Positions 1 to 9,690 are shown, counted from the stretch's first letter. The stretch is DNA of 64,000 nt from J054 sp963850255 (GCA_963850255.1 CAWKLL010000044.1:1-64000); one strand, 5' to 3'. Program-made: numbers and translations. The notes: generated by a model from the letters alone, not told the origin.

Positions 1-153
1 TGCTCAGCGATGCAGAGATGGTGGAATTAATTTCATCCGTATGGACGGCCCGCGAAGATCGCTATAGCGAGCGCCGTGCAGGCCTGGAACCCGGCGAGGA
101 AAAAGTTGAGATGTATTACATCGGTGGCTAGCCGTGGCCATCTATTGGCAACA
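1..153 (+). repeat. Direct duplicate of the moaA 3' end (contig-end artefact)
   Basis: Bases 5-140 match 2518-2653 at a constant offset of 2513 with only scattered differences, so this is a second copy of the last 42 or so codons of moaA plus its stop and a few following bases. At about 141-153 the sequence turns and continues as the reverse complement of the same region. A truncated gene copy meeting its own inverted copy is what a fold-back read or amplification chimera gives; a real tandem duplication would not be expected to turn round here. No separate gene is called. Confidence 0.8.
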
Positions 154-1415
154 ACCATTGCCGAACAGACTGCAAGGCCTGCCAATCCATGCCCACGGCT
201 AGCCACCGATGTAATACATCTCAACTTTTTCCTCGCCGAAAAAAAAAAAAAAAAATTTCCAGGCCTGCACGGCGCTCGCTATAGCGATCTTCGCGGGCCG
301 TCCATAATGATGAAATTAATTCCACCATCTCTTCCTGCATCTCGCTGGCCTACCCCGTTGAGTCGGAACCTCGAGGTCAGTGCCACGGGATGCAAACAGA
401 CAGGTAAACAGCGGCCGTCGGAAGACAGTCGGGCGCCGTGCAGGAGCCGGAGAACGGCGCGCTGACGGAGGAAATAAAGCCCAGCTCACCTTCACCGTCG
501 GCATAGGGCATAGCGACGGGCTACTTCGCCATGGTATTCGGGCTCCATCGGAACTATCGCTGGAGCGTTCACCGATGCCTGCAACCAGCTCTGCCGAGAC
601 CCATATCGCCGGCCTGCCAGTGATTAATCGTGCCCACATCCATGTATTTGATGAAGCGTACGATGACACCGCTGCCGCGGAAGTGCTCCACCAGTGGCAT
701 CACGCGCGTTCGTTGACGCCGCGTTTAACCACGGCATTAACCTTGATTGGTCCGAGGCGGCGACCTGGTGCTTCGGCAATGCCTTCCAGCACCCGGGGCT
801 GCCGCGGCCACCGCTCATTTGCAGGAAGACCGCCTCTCATCCAGGGAATCCAGGCTGACGGTGACCCGTCTAGGCCGCCCCGCCTTCAAGGCCGCGGCCT
901 GCTGCGTCAGCAGGATGCCATTGGTGGTCAGCGCAATGTCATCAATGCCCGGGATACGTTTCATATCACCGATCAGCTCCGGCAATTCAGGCAAATCGCC
1001 CCCGGTAATGCGTACGCTTACGCACGCCCAGTTGTGTCAATATCTCGTTAGCTCGTCATTTCATCGAGTTACAGGCGCGCATGGCTGCCGAGGAACTGAA
1101 AATCCTTGTGGTACTTGTCCTCCGGCATGCAATACGGACAGCGGGCTTAGCGATCCATCACGGGATATGCGTACAAAATCTGCAGCGGCCTGCGCAGGCG
1201 ATCCGTCAACGCCGCATTGCGCTGGATATCGACAAACGTTGACTTTACGATGGTTTGTTAGCGAGCCGAGGCGCTAGCAGCATCCGAGGCGCGGCCGATT
1301 CAGAGCCGAGCGCGGCCGACGTCCGGCCACCAACACCAGACAACTATAACTAATGAGTGCGCAGCCCATTCCAGAGCCGATGACGGCCATGCAGAGCCCA
1401 GAACCTGGCGGTCGC
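154..1415 (-). repeat. Degraded inverted copy of the moaA region (left arm of a fold-back)
   Basis: This stretch is the reverse complement of 1428-2689. Coordinates pair symmetrically (154 with 2689, 1415 with 1428), centre about 1421.5. The inner 89 bases (1327-1415 against 1428-1516) match with one mismatch; further out there are many substitutions and indels, and a run of 17 A residues at 239-255 replaces a few bases of normal sequence. The moaA copy on the minus strand cannot be translated throughout. An almost perfect centre with decaying outer quality fits an unpolished template/complement fold-back read. The short reading frames here are remnants and are not annotated as genes. Confidence 0.8.
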
Positions 1416-1427
1416 CGGCCGGACCTC

Positions 1428-1600
1428 GCGACCGCCAGGTTCCGGGCTCTGCATGGCCGTCATCGGCTCTGGAATGGGCTGCGCACTCATTAGTTATAGT
1501 TGTCTGGTGTTGGTGGCCCGGCATACGGGCCGCCTTGAGCTTTATCAATGGGCCGCCGCTGAATTGTGCTAGCGTCGCTTTTCGCTAACCGGAGGCAAGC
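1428..1600 (+). other. Upstream region of moaA
   Basis: About 170 bases before moaA and probably the first genuine genomic sequence in the window. It holds a small GC hairpin at 1517-1534 (arms of six, loop of five) without a T-run, an extended -10-like site at 1567-1575 and a good ribosome binding site, GGAGG, at 1591-1595. I see no recognisable molybdenum-cofactor riboswitch. Confidence 0.4.
1567..1575 (+). promoter_or_regulatory. Candidate extended -10 element for moaA
   Basis: TGCTAGCGT has the TG-N-TAnnnT form of an extended -10 box and lies 25 bases before the GTG start of moaA, with the GGAGG site between. No convincing -35 is visible. The same TGCTANNNT form recurs before several other genes in this window. 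Confidence 0.3.
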
Positions 1601-2644
1601 GTGGCAGAGCGTAACATTGTCGATATCCAGCGCAATGCGGCGTTGACGGATCGCCTGCGCAGGCCGCTGCAGGATTTACGCATATCCGTGATGGATCGCT
1701 GCAACTTCCGCTGCCCGTATTGCATGCCGGAGGACAAGTACCACAAGGATTTTCAGTTCCTCGGCAGCCATGCGCGCCTGTCCTTCGATGAAATCACCCG
1801 GCTGGCAGAGATATTCGCCGGACTGGGCGTGCGTAAGTTACGCATTACCGGGGGCGAGCCGTTGCTGCGGCCTGAATTGCCGGAGCTGATCGGTGACCTG
1901 AAACGTATCCCGGGCATTGATGACATTGCGCTGACCACCAATGGCATCCTGCTGACGCAGCAGGCCGCGGCCTTGAAGGCGGCAGGCCTGGACCGGGTCA
2001 CCGTCAGCCTGGATTCCCTGGATGAAGCGGTGTTCCTGCAAATGAGCGGTGGTCGCGGCAGCAAAGACCGGGTGCTGGAAGGCATTGCCGAAGCGCAGGT
2101 CGCCGGCCTCGGACCGATCAAGGTTAATGCCGTGGTTAAACGCGGCGTCAACGAGCACACCGTGATTCAACTGGTGGAGCACTTCCGCGGCAGCGGTGTC
2201 ATCGTACGCTTCATCGAATACATGGATGTGGGCACGATTAATCACTGGCAGGCCGGCGATACCGTGCCGTCGGCAGAGCTGGTTGCCGGCATCGGTGAAC
2301 GCTGGCCGATAGTTCCGATGGAGCCCGAATACCATGGCGAAGTAGCCCGTCGCTATGCCTATGCCGACGGTGAAGGTGAGCTGGGCTTTATTTCCTCCGT
2401 CAGCGCGCCGTTCTGCGGCTCCTGCACGCGCGCCCGACTGTCTTCCGACGGCCAGCTGTTTACCTGTCTGTTTGCATCCCGTGGCACTGACCTCAAGGGT
2501 CCGTTGCGCGACGGTGCCAGCGATGCAGAGATGGTGGAATTGATTTCATCCGTATGGACGGCCCGCGAAGATCGCTATAGCGAGCGCCGTGCAGGCCTGG
2601 AACCCGGCGAGGAAAAAGTTGAGATGTATTACATCGGTGGCTAG
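1601..2644 (+). CDS. moaA: GTP 3',8-cyclase (molybdenum cofactor biosynthesis protein A)
   Basis: A radical SAM enzyme of 347 residues that starts molybdopterin synthesis by rearranging GTP to 3',8-cyclo-GTP, which MoaC (encoded at 30749) turns into cyclic pyranopterin monophosphate. The N-terminal 4Fe-4S cluster cysteines are C34, C38 and C41 in MDRCNFRCPYCMP; the second cluster is formed by FCGSC and the later TCLF cysteine near residues 270-290. The C-terminus ends YIGG, the double glycine needed for activation of the family. The GTG start follows GGAGG at 1591-1595 with suitable spacing. A damaged inverted copy lies just upstream. Length is usual for the family and function is secure. Confidence 0.97.
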   Translation: MAERNIVDIQRNAALTDRLRRPLQDLRISVMDRCNFRCPYCMPEDKYHKDFQFLGSHARLSFDEITRLAEIFAGLGVRKLRITGGEPLLRPELPELIGDLKRIPGIDDIALTTNGILLTQQAAALKAAGLDRVTVSLDSLDEAVFLQMSGGRGSKDRVLEGIAEAQVAGLGPIKVNAVVKRGVNEHTVIQLVEHFRGSGVIVRFIEYMDVGTINHWQAGDTVPSAELVAGIGERWPIVPMEPEYHGEVARRYAYADGEGELGFISSVSAPFCGSCTRARLSSDGQLFTCLFASRGTDLKGPLRDGASDAEMVELISSVWTAREDRYSERRAGLEPGEEKVEMYYIGG

Positions 2645-2735
2645 CCGTGGCCATGGATTGGCAGGCCTTGCAGTCTGTTCGGCAATGGTCTGCGACTAAC
2701 TTGCTGAAGTTAATTCGCCATTCCCGAGTGCAGGC

Positions 2736-3572
2736 ATGAGCGAAGCCAGGGGACATGTGCCGGTGCGCCGTTATGACGGCGGCCAGTTCAACAATTCCGA
2801 TGACCAGGTCGCGCTCGAAGCGCCGCTGGAAATCCGCCTGCGGCGCGCCGCGGAGGAATCTTCGCAAAGTATCTCCATCACCCTGCGCACGCCCGGGCAT
2901 GACGCCGAGCTGGCACTGGGCTTCCTGGCGGGCGAGGGACTGATTCGCCGCCCGGCCGACGTGCAGGCGCTGCAGGTGTTTTCAGCCGGCGCAGGCGACG
3001 CGCAGGGCGACGTTGTCGAGCTGCAACTGGCGGCCGGTGTTGAGCCCGACCTGGAGCGTTTGCGGCGGCATTTCTATGCCACCTCGTCCTGTGGTATCTG
3101 CGGTCGCGCTTCCCTGGAAGCCTTGTCTGTGCTGGGTCATCCGCCCATTGATGCGCAGGGATTCTCCATTAGCGCGGCACGGCTGCTGGCGCTGCCGGCG
3201 GCGCTGGCCGAGCGCCAGTCAGGTTTTGCGGCCACCGGCGGCTTGCATGCCACGGCCGTGTTTGACGCCGACGGACAATTGGGCGAGGTGCGCGAGGATG
3301 TGGGTCGACACAATGCCACGGACAAGGTCATCGGCGCCGCACTGCAGGCGCAGCAATTACCGCTGGCGCTGCATGGCTTGTTATTCAGCGGCCGGGTCAG
3401 TTTCGAGATTGTGCAGAAAGCGCTGATGGCCGGCTGCCCGCTGGTGGCCGCGGTGGGTGCGCCATCCAGCCTGGCCATCGACCTGGCCTGGGAATTTGGC
3501 CTGACCCTGGTCGGTTTTCTGCGCGACGGGCGGTTTAATGTTTACGCCAACCCGGATCGGATCCGCGCCTAG
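2736..3572 (+). CDS. fdhD: Formate dehydrogenase accessory sulfurtransferase FdhD
   Basis: A 278-residue FdhD protein. The family carries sulfur from a cysteine desulfurase to the bis-molybdopterin guanine dinucleotide cofactor, sulfurating it before insertion into formate dehydrogenase. The sulfur-relay cysteines are in the SSCGICG segment near residues 112-118, and the EDVGRHNA motif conserved in FdhD is present near 188-195. The start ATG lies 91 bases after moaA and the two genes probably share a cofactor-maturation role. No formate dehydrogenase gene lies in this window. A perfect palindrome CGGGTGG/CCACCCG follows the stop near 3597-3611 but has no T-run. Confidence 0.93.
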   Translation: MSEARGHVPVRRYDGGQFNNSDDQVALEAPLEIRLRRAAEESSQSISITLRTPGHDAELALGFLAGEGLIRRPADVQALQVFSAGAGDAQGDVVELQLAAGVEPDLERLRRHFYATSSCGICGRASLEALSVLGHPPIDAQGFSISAARLLALPAALAERQSGFAATGGLHATAVFDADGQLGEVREDVGRHNATDKVIGAALQAQQLPLALHGLLFSGRVSFEIVQKALMAGCPLVAAVGAPSSLAIDLAWEFGLTLVGFLRDGRFNVYANPDRIRA

Positions 3573-3628
3573 TCACGGCGTCGGCGCGCCGCTGCACGGG
3601 TGGCCCACCCGATGAGCCTGCCAGCGCG

Positions 3629-3634
3629 TAGTAT
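3629..3634 (+). promoter_or_regulatory. Candidate -10 hexamer close to the lhr start
   Basis: TAGTAT ends only six bases before the lhr ATG at 3641 and no Shine-Dalgarno sequence is visible. A transcript begun from this element would start at or near the ATG, that is, be leaderless. There is no recognisable -35. Confidence 0.25.
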
Positions 3635-3640
3635 TCGATC

Positions 3641-6600
3641 ATGGTGGATGAGTTATTTCATCCGGCCGTAGGCGGCTGGTTCAAGGAGCAGTTTCCGGCA
3701 GCGACGCCGGTGCAGGCGGCTGCCTGGCCGGCCGTGCAGAGCGGTCGGCATGCCTTGCTGGCCGCGCCGACGGGTTCGGGCAAAACCCTGGCGGCATTTC
3801 TGGCGGTCATCGATCAGCTGGTCAGGGAGGGTGAAGTCTTTGGTCTTCCGGATGAAACCCGCGTACTTTATATTAGTCCTCTCAAGGCTTTATCGAATGA
3901 TATTCATGCAAATCTTGAGGTTCCGCTGGCAGCCATACAGGCCCGACTCGGCCCGCTGAGTCCACTGCAAATTCGCGCCGCCGTGCGCACCGGCGATACG
4001 CCGGCCAGTGCCCGCGCGCGCATGCGCCGTCAGCCGCCGCACATCCTGGTGACTACGCCGGAGTCGCTGTTCATCCTGCTGACCTCGGAATCCGGCCGTG
4101 CAATGCTCGGCACGGTACGCACGGTGATCGTGGATGAACTGCATGCGCTGGCCGACAACAAGCGCGGCGCCCACCTGGCTTTGTCCCTCGAGCGCCTGGA
4201 AGGCTTGCTCGAGCGTCCGCCGGTGCGGGTGGGCATTTCAGCCACCCAGAAGCCGATGAGCGCGATGGCCAGTTTCCTGCTCGGCCGGCGCGATGAACCC
4301 TGCGAGATTATTGATACCGGCTACATGCGCGAGCGCGATCTGGCCCTGGAGCTGACCGCCTCACCGCTGCAGACCATCATGTCCAACGAGGTCTGGACAG
4401 AGATCTATGAACGCATTGCGGAACTGGCCCGCAACCACCGATCCACGCTGATGTTCGTGAATACCCGTCGGCTGGCCGAGCGCGCTGCCCGCCATCTGGC
4501 CGAGCGGCTGGGCGATGACGTCGTGACGGCGCACCACGGCAGCCTGTCCCGCGAGCACCGGCTGGACGCGGAGCGGCGTCTTAAAAACGGTGAGCTCAAA
4601 GTCCTGGTGGCCACCGCGTCGCTGGAACTGGGCATCGATATCGGCGATGTGGATTTGACCGTGCAGCTCGGTTCGCCGCGCGCCATCGCCACTTTCCTGC
4701 AACGGGTAGGGCGCTCCGGGCATGGCGTTGAAGCCTTGCCCAAGGGTCGGCTGTTTCCGCTGTCCCGCGATGAACTGGTGGAGTGCACCGCTCTGCTGGA
4801 TGCCGTGCGCCGCGGCGAGCTGGATGCCGTGCGTCCGCAGGGTGCCGCGCTTGATGTGCTGGCCCAGCAGATTGTCGCCGAGGTGGCTGCCGGCGAGTGT
4901 GCCAGCGATGACTTGTTCGCGCGGCTGACCCGGGCCTGGCCGTATCGTGATGTGTCGCGGGTCGTATTCGATCAATTGCTGGGCATGCTGGCCGATGGTT
5001 TCACCACCCGGCGTGGCCGCCACTCCGTCTATCTGCACCTGGATGCCGTCAACGGCCGCCTGCGCGCGCGCCGCGGTGCCCGCCTGACAGCGATCACTAA
5101 CGGGGGTGCGATCCCCGATCAGTTCGATGTGGACGTGGTGCTGTTGCCCGAGGAGTTTTCCGTGGGCAGTCTGAACGAGGACTTTGCCTTTGAAGCTTCG
5201 CCCGGCGATATCTTCCAGCTCGGCAACACCTCCTATCGCATTTTGCGCTCGGAAATCGGCCGCCTGTACGTGGAGGACGCGCAGGGCGCGCCGCCGAGTA
5301 TTCCGTTCTGGTTCGGCGAGGCGCCCGGGCGTTCGGACGAGTTGTCGCACTCCGTATCCCGCCTGCGGGAAACTTTCAGTGCCAAGCTGGCCGAAGGCGA
5401 CCAGGCGCTGAACCAGTGGCTGGTTGATGAACTGCAATTGCCCGCGGTGGCGCGTACGCAGTTACGTGACTACCTGGCCGCGGCCCATCATGCGCTGGGC
5501 GGGTTACCGACCCGACGGCGCCTGGTGATCGAGCGTTTCTTCGATGAGCTCGGCGACACCCATCTGGTCCTGCATTCGCCCTATGGTTCGCGGATCAACC
5601 GCGCCTGGGGCCTGGCCCTGCGCAAGCGTTTTTGCCGCAAGTTCAATTTCGAGCTGCAGGCCGCGGCCATGGAAGACAGCATCGTGTTGTCGCTGGGCCC
5701 GACGCACAGCTTTCCGCTCGACGAGGTGGCCGGCTATCTGAAGGCGGCCAGCGTGCGCCAGGTGCTGACCCAGGCCTTACTGACGGCGCCGGTGTTTCCC
5801 AATCGCTGGCGCTGGGTCGCCAGTATTGCCCTGGCGGTGCGGCGCAACCGCAATGGCAAGCGGCTGCCACCGCAGTTCCAGCGCAGCGATGCCGAAGATC
5901 TGCTGGCGGTGATTTTCCCCGATCAGCTGGCCTGTGCGGAAAACCTGCCCGGCGAACGCGAGGTGCCGGATCATCCGCTGGTGCAGCAGGCCATCGACGA
6001 TTGCCTGAACGAGCTGATGGATATCGACGGTCTGGAGAAATTGCTGGCCGGGCTTGCCGAGGGCGACGTGGTGATTGAGGCACGCGATCTCACCGCGCCG
6101 TCGCCGCTGGCGCAGGAAATTCTGAATGCGCGTCCCTATGCCTTCCTCGACGATGCGCCGGCCGAAGAACGTCGCACCCAGGCGATCCGCAGTCGCCACT
6201 TGATGGATCCGGATGAGGCGGCTCGCCTGGCAAAGCCGGACCCGGCCGCCATCGATGAAATATGCGCCGAGGCCTGGCCGCTGGTGCGCGATGCCGACGA
6301 ATTGCACGATGCCCTGGTACTGAGTGGATTTCTCAGCGCTTCAGAATGCCGGGACCCGGCCTGGCAGCCGTTTTTTGCCGAGCTGACAGCCGCTCATCGC
6401 GCCACCTGTCTGAGCGGCCCCGCGGGTGGCCTGTGGGTAAGCGCCGAGCGTCTTGGGCAGCTGACCCGCGTGCTGCCGGAAGCGACGCTCGAGCCGCCCA
6501 TTGCGGCTGTCGGCAGCGTGCGCACTGACGCCACCGGCGACCGCGATGGTGCGCTGCGCGAGCTGTTGCGCAGCCGCCTGGAAACCCTGGGCCCGGTGAC

Positions 6601-7948
6601 GGCCGCGCAGCTTGCCGCGCCATTGGCTATACCTGAAGAGGAAGTTAAGAGTGTATTGCAAATACTTGAATTAGAAGGATTTGTAATGCAGGGCTATTTC
6701 CGGGGTGATAGCAGCGGGCCGCTGGAATGGTGCGAACGGCGGCTGCTGGCGCGGATCCACCGGCGCACCCTGAAGGGCCTGCGCCGGCAGGTGGAGCCTG
6801 TCAGCCCGGCGACCCTGATGCGCTTCCTGCTGCGCTGGCAAGGGCTGGCCGGCGAGCGTGCCGAAGGTCCGCCGGCAGTGCAGCAGGCCTTGCAGCGCTT
6901 GCAGGGTTTTGTCGCGCCCGCCGTGGCCTGGGAAAAGGAATTGCTGCCGGCCCGGGCCAGCGCTTATTTGCCGTCTGACCTGGATCAGCTGCTGGCCAGC
7001 GGCCAGTTTTTCTGGCTCCGGCCTGCCACCCAGCATTTGTCCGGCCAGCGTCCGGGGCCGGTGCGCAACACGCCCATCAGCCTGGTCAGTCGCGCCGGCC
7101 GCGCGACCTGGTTGCCGGTGCTGAGCTGCGCCGAACCCGATGATGAGCCGCTGCCGTCGGCGGCGGCGCGGGTGGAGGCGGCTCTGGAGCGGGGTGGTGC
7201 CCAGTTTTTTGCCGATCTTGTACAGGTCAGCGGACTGCTGCGGACGCAGGTCGAGGAGGCCCTGGCGGTATTGGTGGCTCGCGGTCGGGTGAGCTGTGAC
7301 AGTTTTGCCGGCTTGCGCGCACTGATCACGCCGGCATCGCGGCGCGCCAGCTATTCGCGGCGACGACGACGTGGCGCCGTAAGCCTGGATGGCGCCGGGC
7401 GCTGGTCGTTAGTGCGCCCGCTGCTGCCGGTCGAGGCCGATGCGTCGGGCGCAGAGACACGTGACGAAGATCCGCTGGAAGCCGTGGCCATTGCCTTACT
7501 CGATCGTTACGGCGTGGTTTTCCGCAGCTTGTTGCAGCGTGAGCAGAAAGTCTTGCCGCCCTGGCGCCAGCTGGTGCGGGTACTGCGTCGCCTGGAAGCG
7601 CGCGGCGAAGTGCGTGGCGGCCGTTTCGTGAATGGCTTCGGCGGCGAACAGTTTGCCTGGCCCGAAGCCGTCAAGGTGCTGCGCCAGGCACGCAATGCGG
7701 ATACTCAATTGGAAGTCGTGGTTTCGGCTGCGGATCCGCTGAATCTCGCCGGCATTATTACGCCCGGCGAGCGGATACCGTCCACCGCCAGGAATCGTTT
7801 GCTGTACCGGGGTGGGGTGCCCGTCGCGGTATTGGCCGGTGGCAGTTTTCGCTGGCTGGTGGAAGCGGATGCGGCGGCCGAATGGTCGGCACGCAGTTTG
7901 CTAATGCGCAACGATCCGCGGCTGATGATGTCCGTCGGCTCGGCGTGA
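3641..7948 (+). CDS. lhr: Large ATP-dependent helicase Lhr (long form)
   Basis: A 1435-residue superfamily 2 3'-to-5' helicase, close in length to the E. coli enzyme. The helicase core occupies roughly residues 15-420: Walker A APTGSGKT at 42-49, DEVH-type box VDELHAL near 165, SATQ (motif III) near 200, and helicase C motifs ending in QRVGRSGH near 355. The winged-helix/beta-barrel Lhr core follows, then a long C-terminal region typical of bacterial long Lhr. The family acts in DNA repair, probably unwinding RNA:DNA hybrids. It stands alone, with no ribosome binding site before the ATG. The downstream gene is convergent. Confidence 0.95.
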   Translation: MVDELFHPAVGGWFKEQFPAATPVQAAAWPAVQSGRHALLAAPTGSGKTLAAFLAVIDQLVREGEVFGLPDETRVLYISPLKALSNDIHANLEVPLAAIQARLGPLSPLQIRAAVRTGDTPASARARMRRQPPHILVTTPESLFILLTSESGRAMLGTVRTVIVDELHALADNKRGAHLALSLERLEGLLERPPVRVGISATQKPMSAMASFLLGRRDEPCEIIDTGYMRERDLALELTASPLQTIMSNEVWTEIYERIAELARNHRSTLMFVNTRRLAERAARHLAERLGDDVVTAHHGSLSREHRLDAERRLKNGELKVLVATASLELGIDIGDVDLTVQLGSPRAIATFLQRVGRSGHGVEALPKGRLFPLSRDELVECTALLDAVRRGELDAVRPQGAALDVLAQQIVAEVAAGECASDDLFARLTRAWPYRDVSRVVFDQLLGMLADGFTTRRGRHSVYLHLDAVNGRLRARRGARLTAITNGGAIPDQFDVDVVLLPEEFSVGSLNEDFAFEASPGDIFQLGNTSYRILRSEIGRLYVEDAQGAPPSIPFWFGEAPGRSDELSHSVSRLRETFSAKLAEGDQALNQWLVDELQLPAVARTQLRDYLAAAHHALGGLPTRRRLVIERFFDELGDTHLVLHSPYGSRINRAWGLALRKRFCRKFNFELQAAAMEDSIVLSLGPTHSFPLDEVAGYLKAASVRQVLTQALLTAPVFPNRWRWVASIALAVRRNRNGKRLPPQFQRSDAEDLLAVIFPDQLACAENLPGEREVPDHPLVQQAIDDCLNELMDIDGLEKLLAGLAEGDVVIEARDLTAPSPLAQEILNARPYAFLDDAPAEERRTQAIRSRHLMDPDEAARLAKPDPAAIDEICAEAWPLVRDADELHDALVLSGFLSASECRDPAWQPFFAELTAAHRATCLSGPAGGLWVSAERLGQLTRVLPEATLEPPIAAVGSVRTDATGDRDGALRELLRSRLETLGPVTAAQLAAPLAIPEEEVKSVLQILELEGFVMQGYFRGDSSGPLEWCERRLLARIHRRTLKGLRRQVEPVSPATLMRFLLRWQGLAGERAEGPPAVQQALQRLQGFVAPAVAWEKELLPARASAYLPSDLDQLLASGQFFWLRPATQHLSGQRPGPVRNTPISLVSRAGRATWLPVLSCAEPDDEPLPSAAARVEAALERGGAQFFADLVQVSGLLRTQVEEALAVLVARGRVSCDSFAGLRALITPASRRASYSRRRRRGAVSLDGAGRWSLVRPLLPVEADASGAETRDEDPLEAVAIALLDRYGVVFRSLLQREQKVLPPWRQLVRVLRRLEARGEVRGGRFVNGFGGEQFAWPEAVKVLRQARNADTQLEVVVSAADPLNLAGIITPGERIPSTARNRLLYRGGVPVAVLAGGSFRWLVEADAAAEWSARSLLMRNDPRLMMSVGSA

Positions 7949-7983
7949 GTTGGCCGGGTCCGGGCAGGGTCAGGCTTTGCTGA

Positions 7984-9690
7984 TCAGTCTTCGCTATTCG
8001 GCTGATTGGTCAGCAAGGTAAAGCGGTCTTTGCCGCGATCACTGCGCCGTGCGCGGTGAGGTATGGCCGCCAGGGCCGGGCGCATCAACTCGTGTTGTTC
8101 ATTGATGACAATAATCGCCACCGCGGTGTCTGACGCCAGCCGTTCAACGGCCGCATCCATACCACCCGTATGCGAAATGCGTTGATCGAGATAGAAATTC
8201 ATCGCAGGAACCGTGCGGTCATCGAGCATGGTGGTAGACAGCGCCCGTCCGGCAAGTTCAGGCTGTACCAGTTCGAAAAACGGTCGCCAGGAGCGTTCCT
8301 TATCAATGAGCGGTATGGCCAGATTTAAGGACAGCGCCAGCGAGGCGCTGACAAATGCCAGCCAGGCTGTGCCGCCGGCGTGCTTCTCCTTGCGTCTGCG
8401 TTGCCATACCCAGAGCCCGGCGGCAGCCAGCAAATTCAGCACGGCCACGGCGTAAAGAGCCGGGTAGTCCAGTCGTACGGCGCCTACCATCGGCGCCGCC
8501 AGCACCAGCAACACCACCAGGCCAAGATTAGCGGCCACCAGTTTGCGTGGCCAGCTGCCGGTTTCTGCAGCTTGCAGTTCCCGGCTTGCGTAGCTGGCGA
8601 CGGCCATAGCCATGATGAAAATGACTGGCAGGTAATAGGCCGATACCTTGGATGACGACAGGCTGACGAAAAACAGCACGGCAACAAAGCTGATTTTCAG
8701 AAACAACTCGGCGGCGCCTGCAGCGCGGCGCCGGAACAAAGCCACCAGCGCCAGGCCATAGATCAGGAACCAGGGCAGGCTGTGACTGGCCAGGGCCTCG
8801 ATGAAAAACCAGAAGGGCCGCTTGTGCACCACGAAGGCGTCATTCAGCGGATTGATGGCCAGCGCTTCGTCATTGCGGATATCCAGGAAGCGACCCAGGG
8901 TGTTATCGACAAAGACCAGGCGCAGATATTCCTCGCCGCCGGCCTGGTATAGCGCCCAGGCCCAGGGCAGTAACAGGCTGATGAGCAGCAGCGCGCTGAT
9001 GCTGCCGATGCGCAACAGGCGCAGATAGTCGTGTTGCCAGATCAGGAAGATGGTTACCGGCGGCACGACGATCAGAAAGCTGTAGAAATTTTTTACGAAA
9101 AATGACAGCGCCAGGATCAGGCAAAACAGCAGATCGAGGCGCAGCGGAACGCTTGCCTGCGCTGATGAGCCCGTCTGCCTGGCCACGGGCAAGCTGTGCA
9201 GGAAGACAGCAAAACAGGTAAACGCAAAGGCCGTGGCCACGGCATCGGTGGAGGCGCGGTGCATGATGCCGAAGTAGTTGGCCGTGCTGGCGCAGATCAG
9301 GGTCGCGATCCAGGCGGCGCGGTCACCGTAGTGTCGGCGTGCCGCCCAGAACAACAGGCCGAGGGCGGCCAGTCCGAGCAGCGCCACCGGCAGGCGTAGC
9401 AGTCCGGCGCTGGCCTCGCCGGCCAGGCTGAAGCTCAGCCAGGACAGCAAGTAGGCCAGCGGTGGTTTTTCCAGGTAGGGCAGGCCATTAATGTGCGGCA
9501 CGAAAATCTCGCCGTGGCGAAACATTTCCCAGGTAACGCCGGCGAAGGCCTGTTCCGTCGGTGGCCACAGTTCGTGGTCAAACACACCGACAAACAGATA
9601 CAGCCAGAGCAAAAGCGCGAATCCGGCCCAGTGCCAGGCGGCATTGACGGGCTGCTGTTGCGCCGGTGAGGGCGGACTCCTGTGAGCCAT
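7984..9690 (-). CDS. ArnT/PMT-type membrane glycosyltransferase
   Basis: A 568-residue polytopic protein of the dolichyl-phosphate-mannose mannosyltransferase / ArnT superfamily (GT39/GT83 type), which transfers sugars from polyprenyl phosphates to lipid A or protein at the periplasmic face. It has a first membrane helix at about residues 18-38, a periplasmic loop with LEKPPLAYLL, and about a dozen hydrophobic segments, then a soluble C-terminus. The first loop has PPTEQAF where most members have an Asp-Glu pair (DE-RYA), so the usual catalytic Asp is replaced by Thr. Acceptor and sugar cannot be told from sequence. It is a single gene, divergent from the gene at 9874. Confidence 0.75.
   Translation of the reverse strand: MAHRSPPSPAQQQPVNAAWHWAGFALLLWLYLFVGVFDHELWPPTEQAFAGVTWEMFRHGEIFVPHINGLPYLEKPPLAYLLSWLSFSLAGEASAGLLRLPVALLGLAALGLLFWAARRHYGDRAAWIATLICASTANYFGIMHRASTDAVATAFAFTCFAVFLHSLPVARQTGSSAQASVPLRLDLLFCLILALSFFVKNFYSFLIVVPPVTIFLIWQHDYLRLLRIGSISALLLISLLLPWAWALYQAGGEEYLRLVFVDNTLGRFLDIRNDEALAINPLNDAFVVHKRPFWFFIEALASHSLPWFLIYGLALVALFRRRAAGAAELFLKISFVAVLFFVSLSSSKVSAYYLPVIFIMAMAVASYASRELQAAETGSWPRKLVAANLGLVVLLVLAAPMVGAVRLDYPALYAVAVLNLLAAAGLWVWQRRRKEKHAGGTAWLAFVSASLALSLNLAIPLIDKERSWRPFFELVQPELAGRALSTTMLDDRTVPAMNFYLDQRISHTGGMDAAVERLASDTAVAIIVINEQHELMRPALAAIPHRARRSDRGKDRFTLLTNQPNSED

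Noticed and set aside
239..255. Run of 17 A residues
   Set aside because: It lies inside the degraded inverted copy and replaces a few bases of moaA sequence. It is better explained by poor base calls than by a polyadenylation or regulatory signal.
1327..1516. Perfect-looking palindrome as a transposon end or cruciform
   Set aside because: The symmetry continues outward to 154 and 2689 through moaA, so this is the centre of a fold-back and not a discrete mobile element. No transposase or flanking target duplication is seen.
1428..1600. Molybdenum-cofactor riboswitch before moaA
   Set aside because: The region is short, partly at the fold-back, and shows only one small hairpin; the conserved multi-helix RNA could not be recognised.
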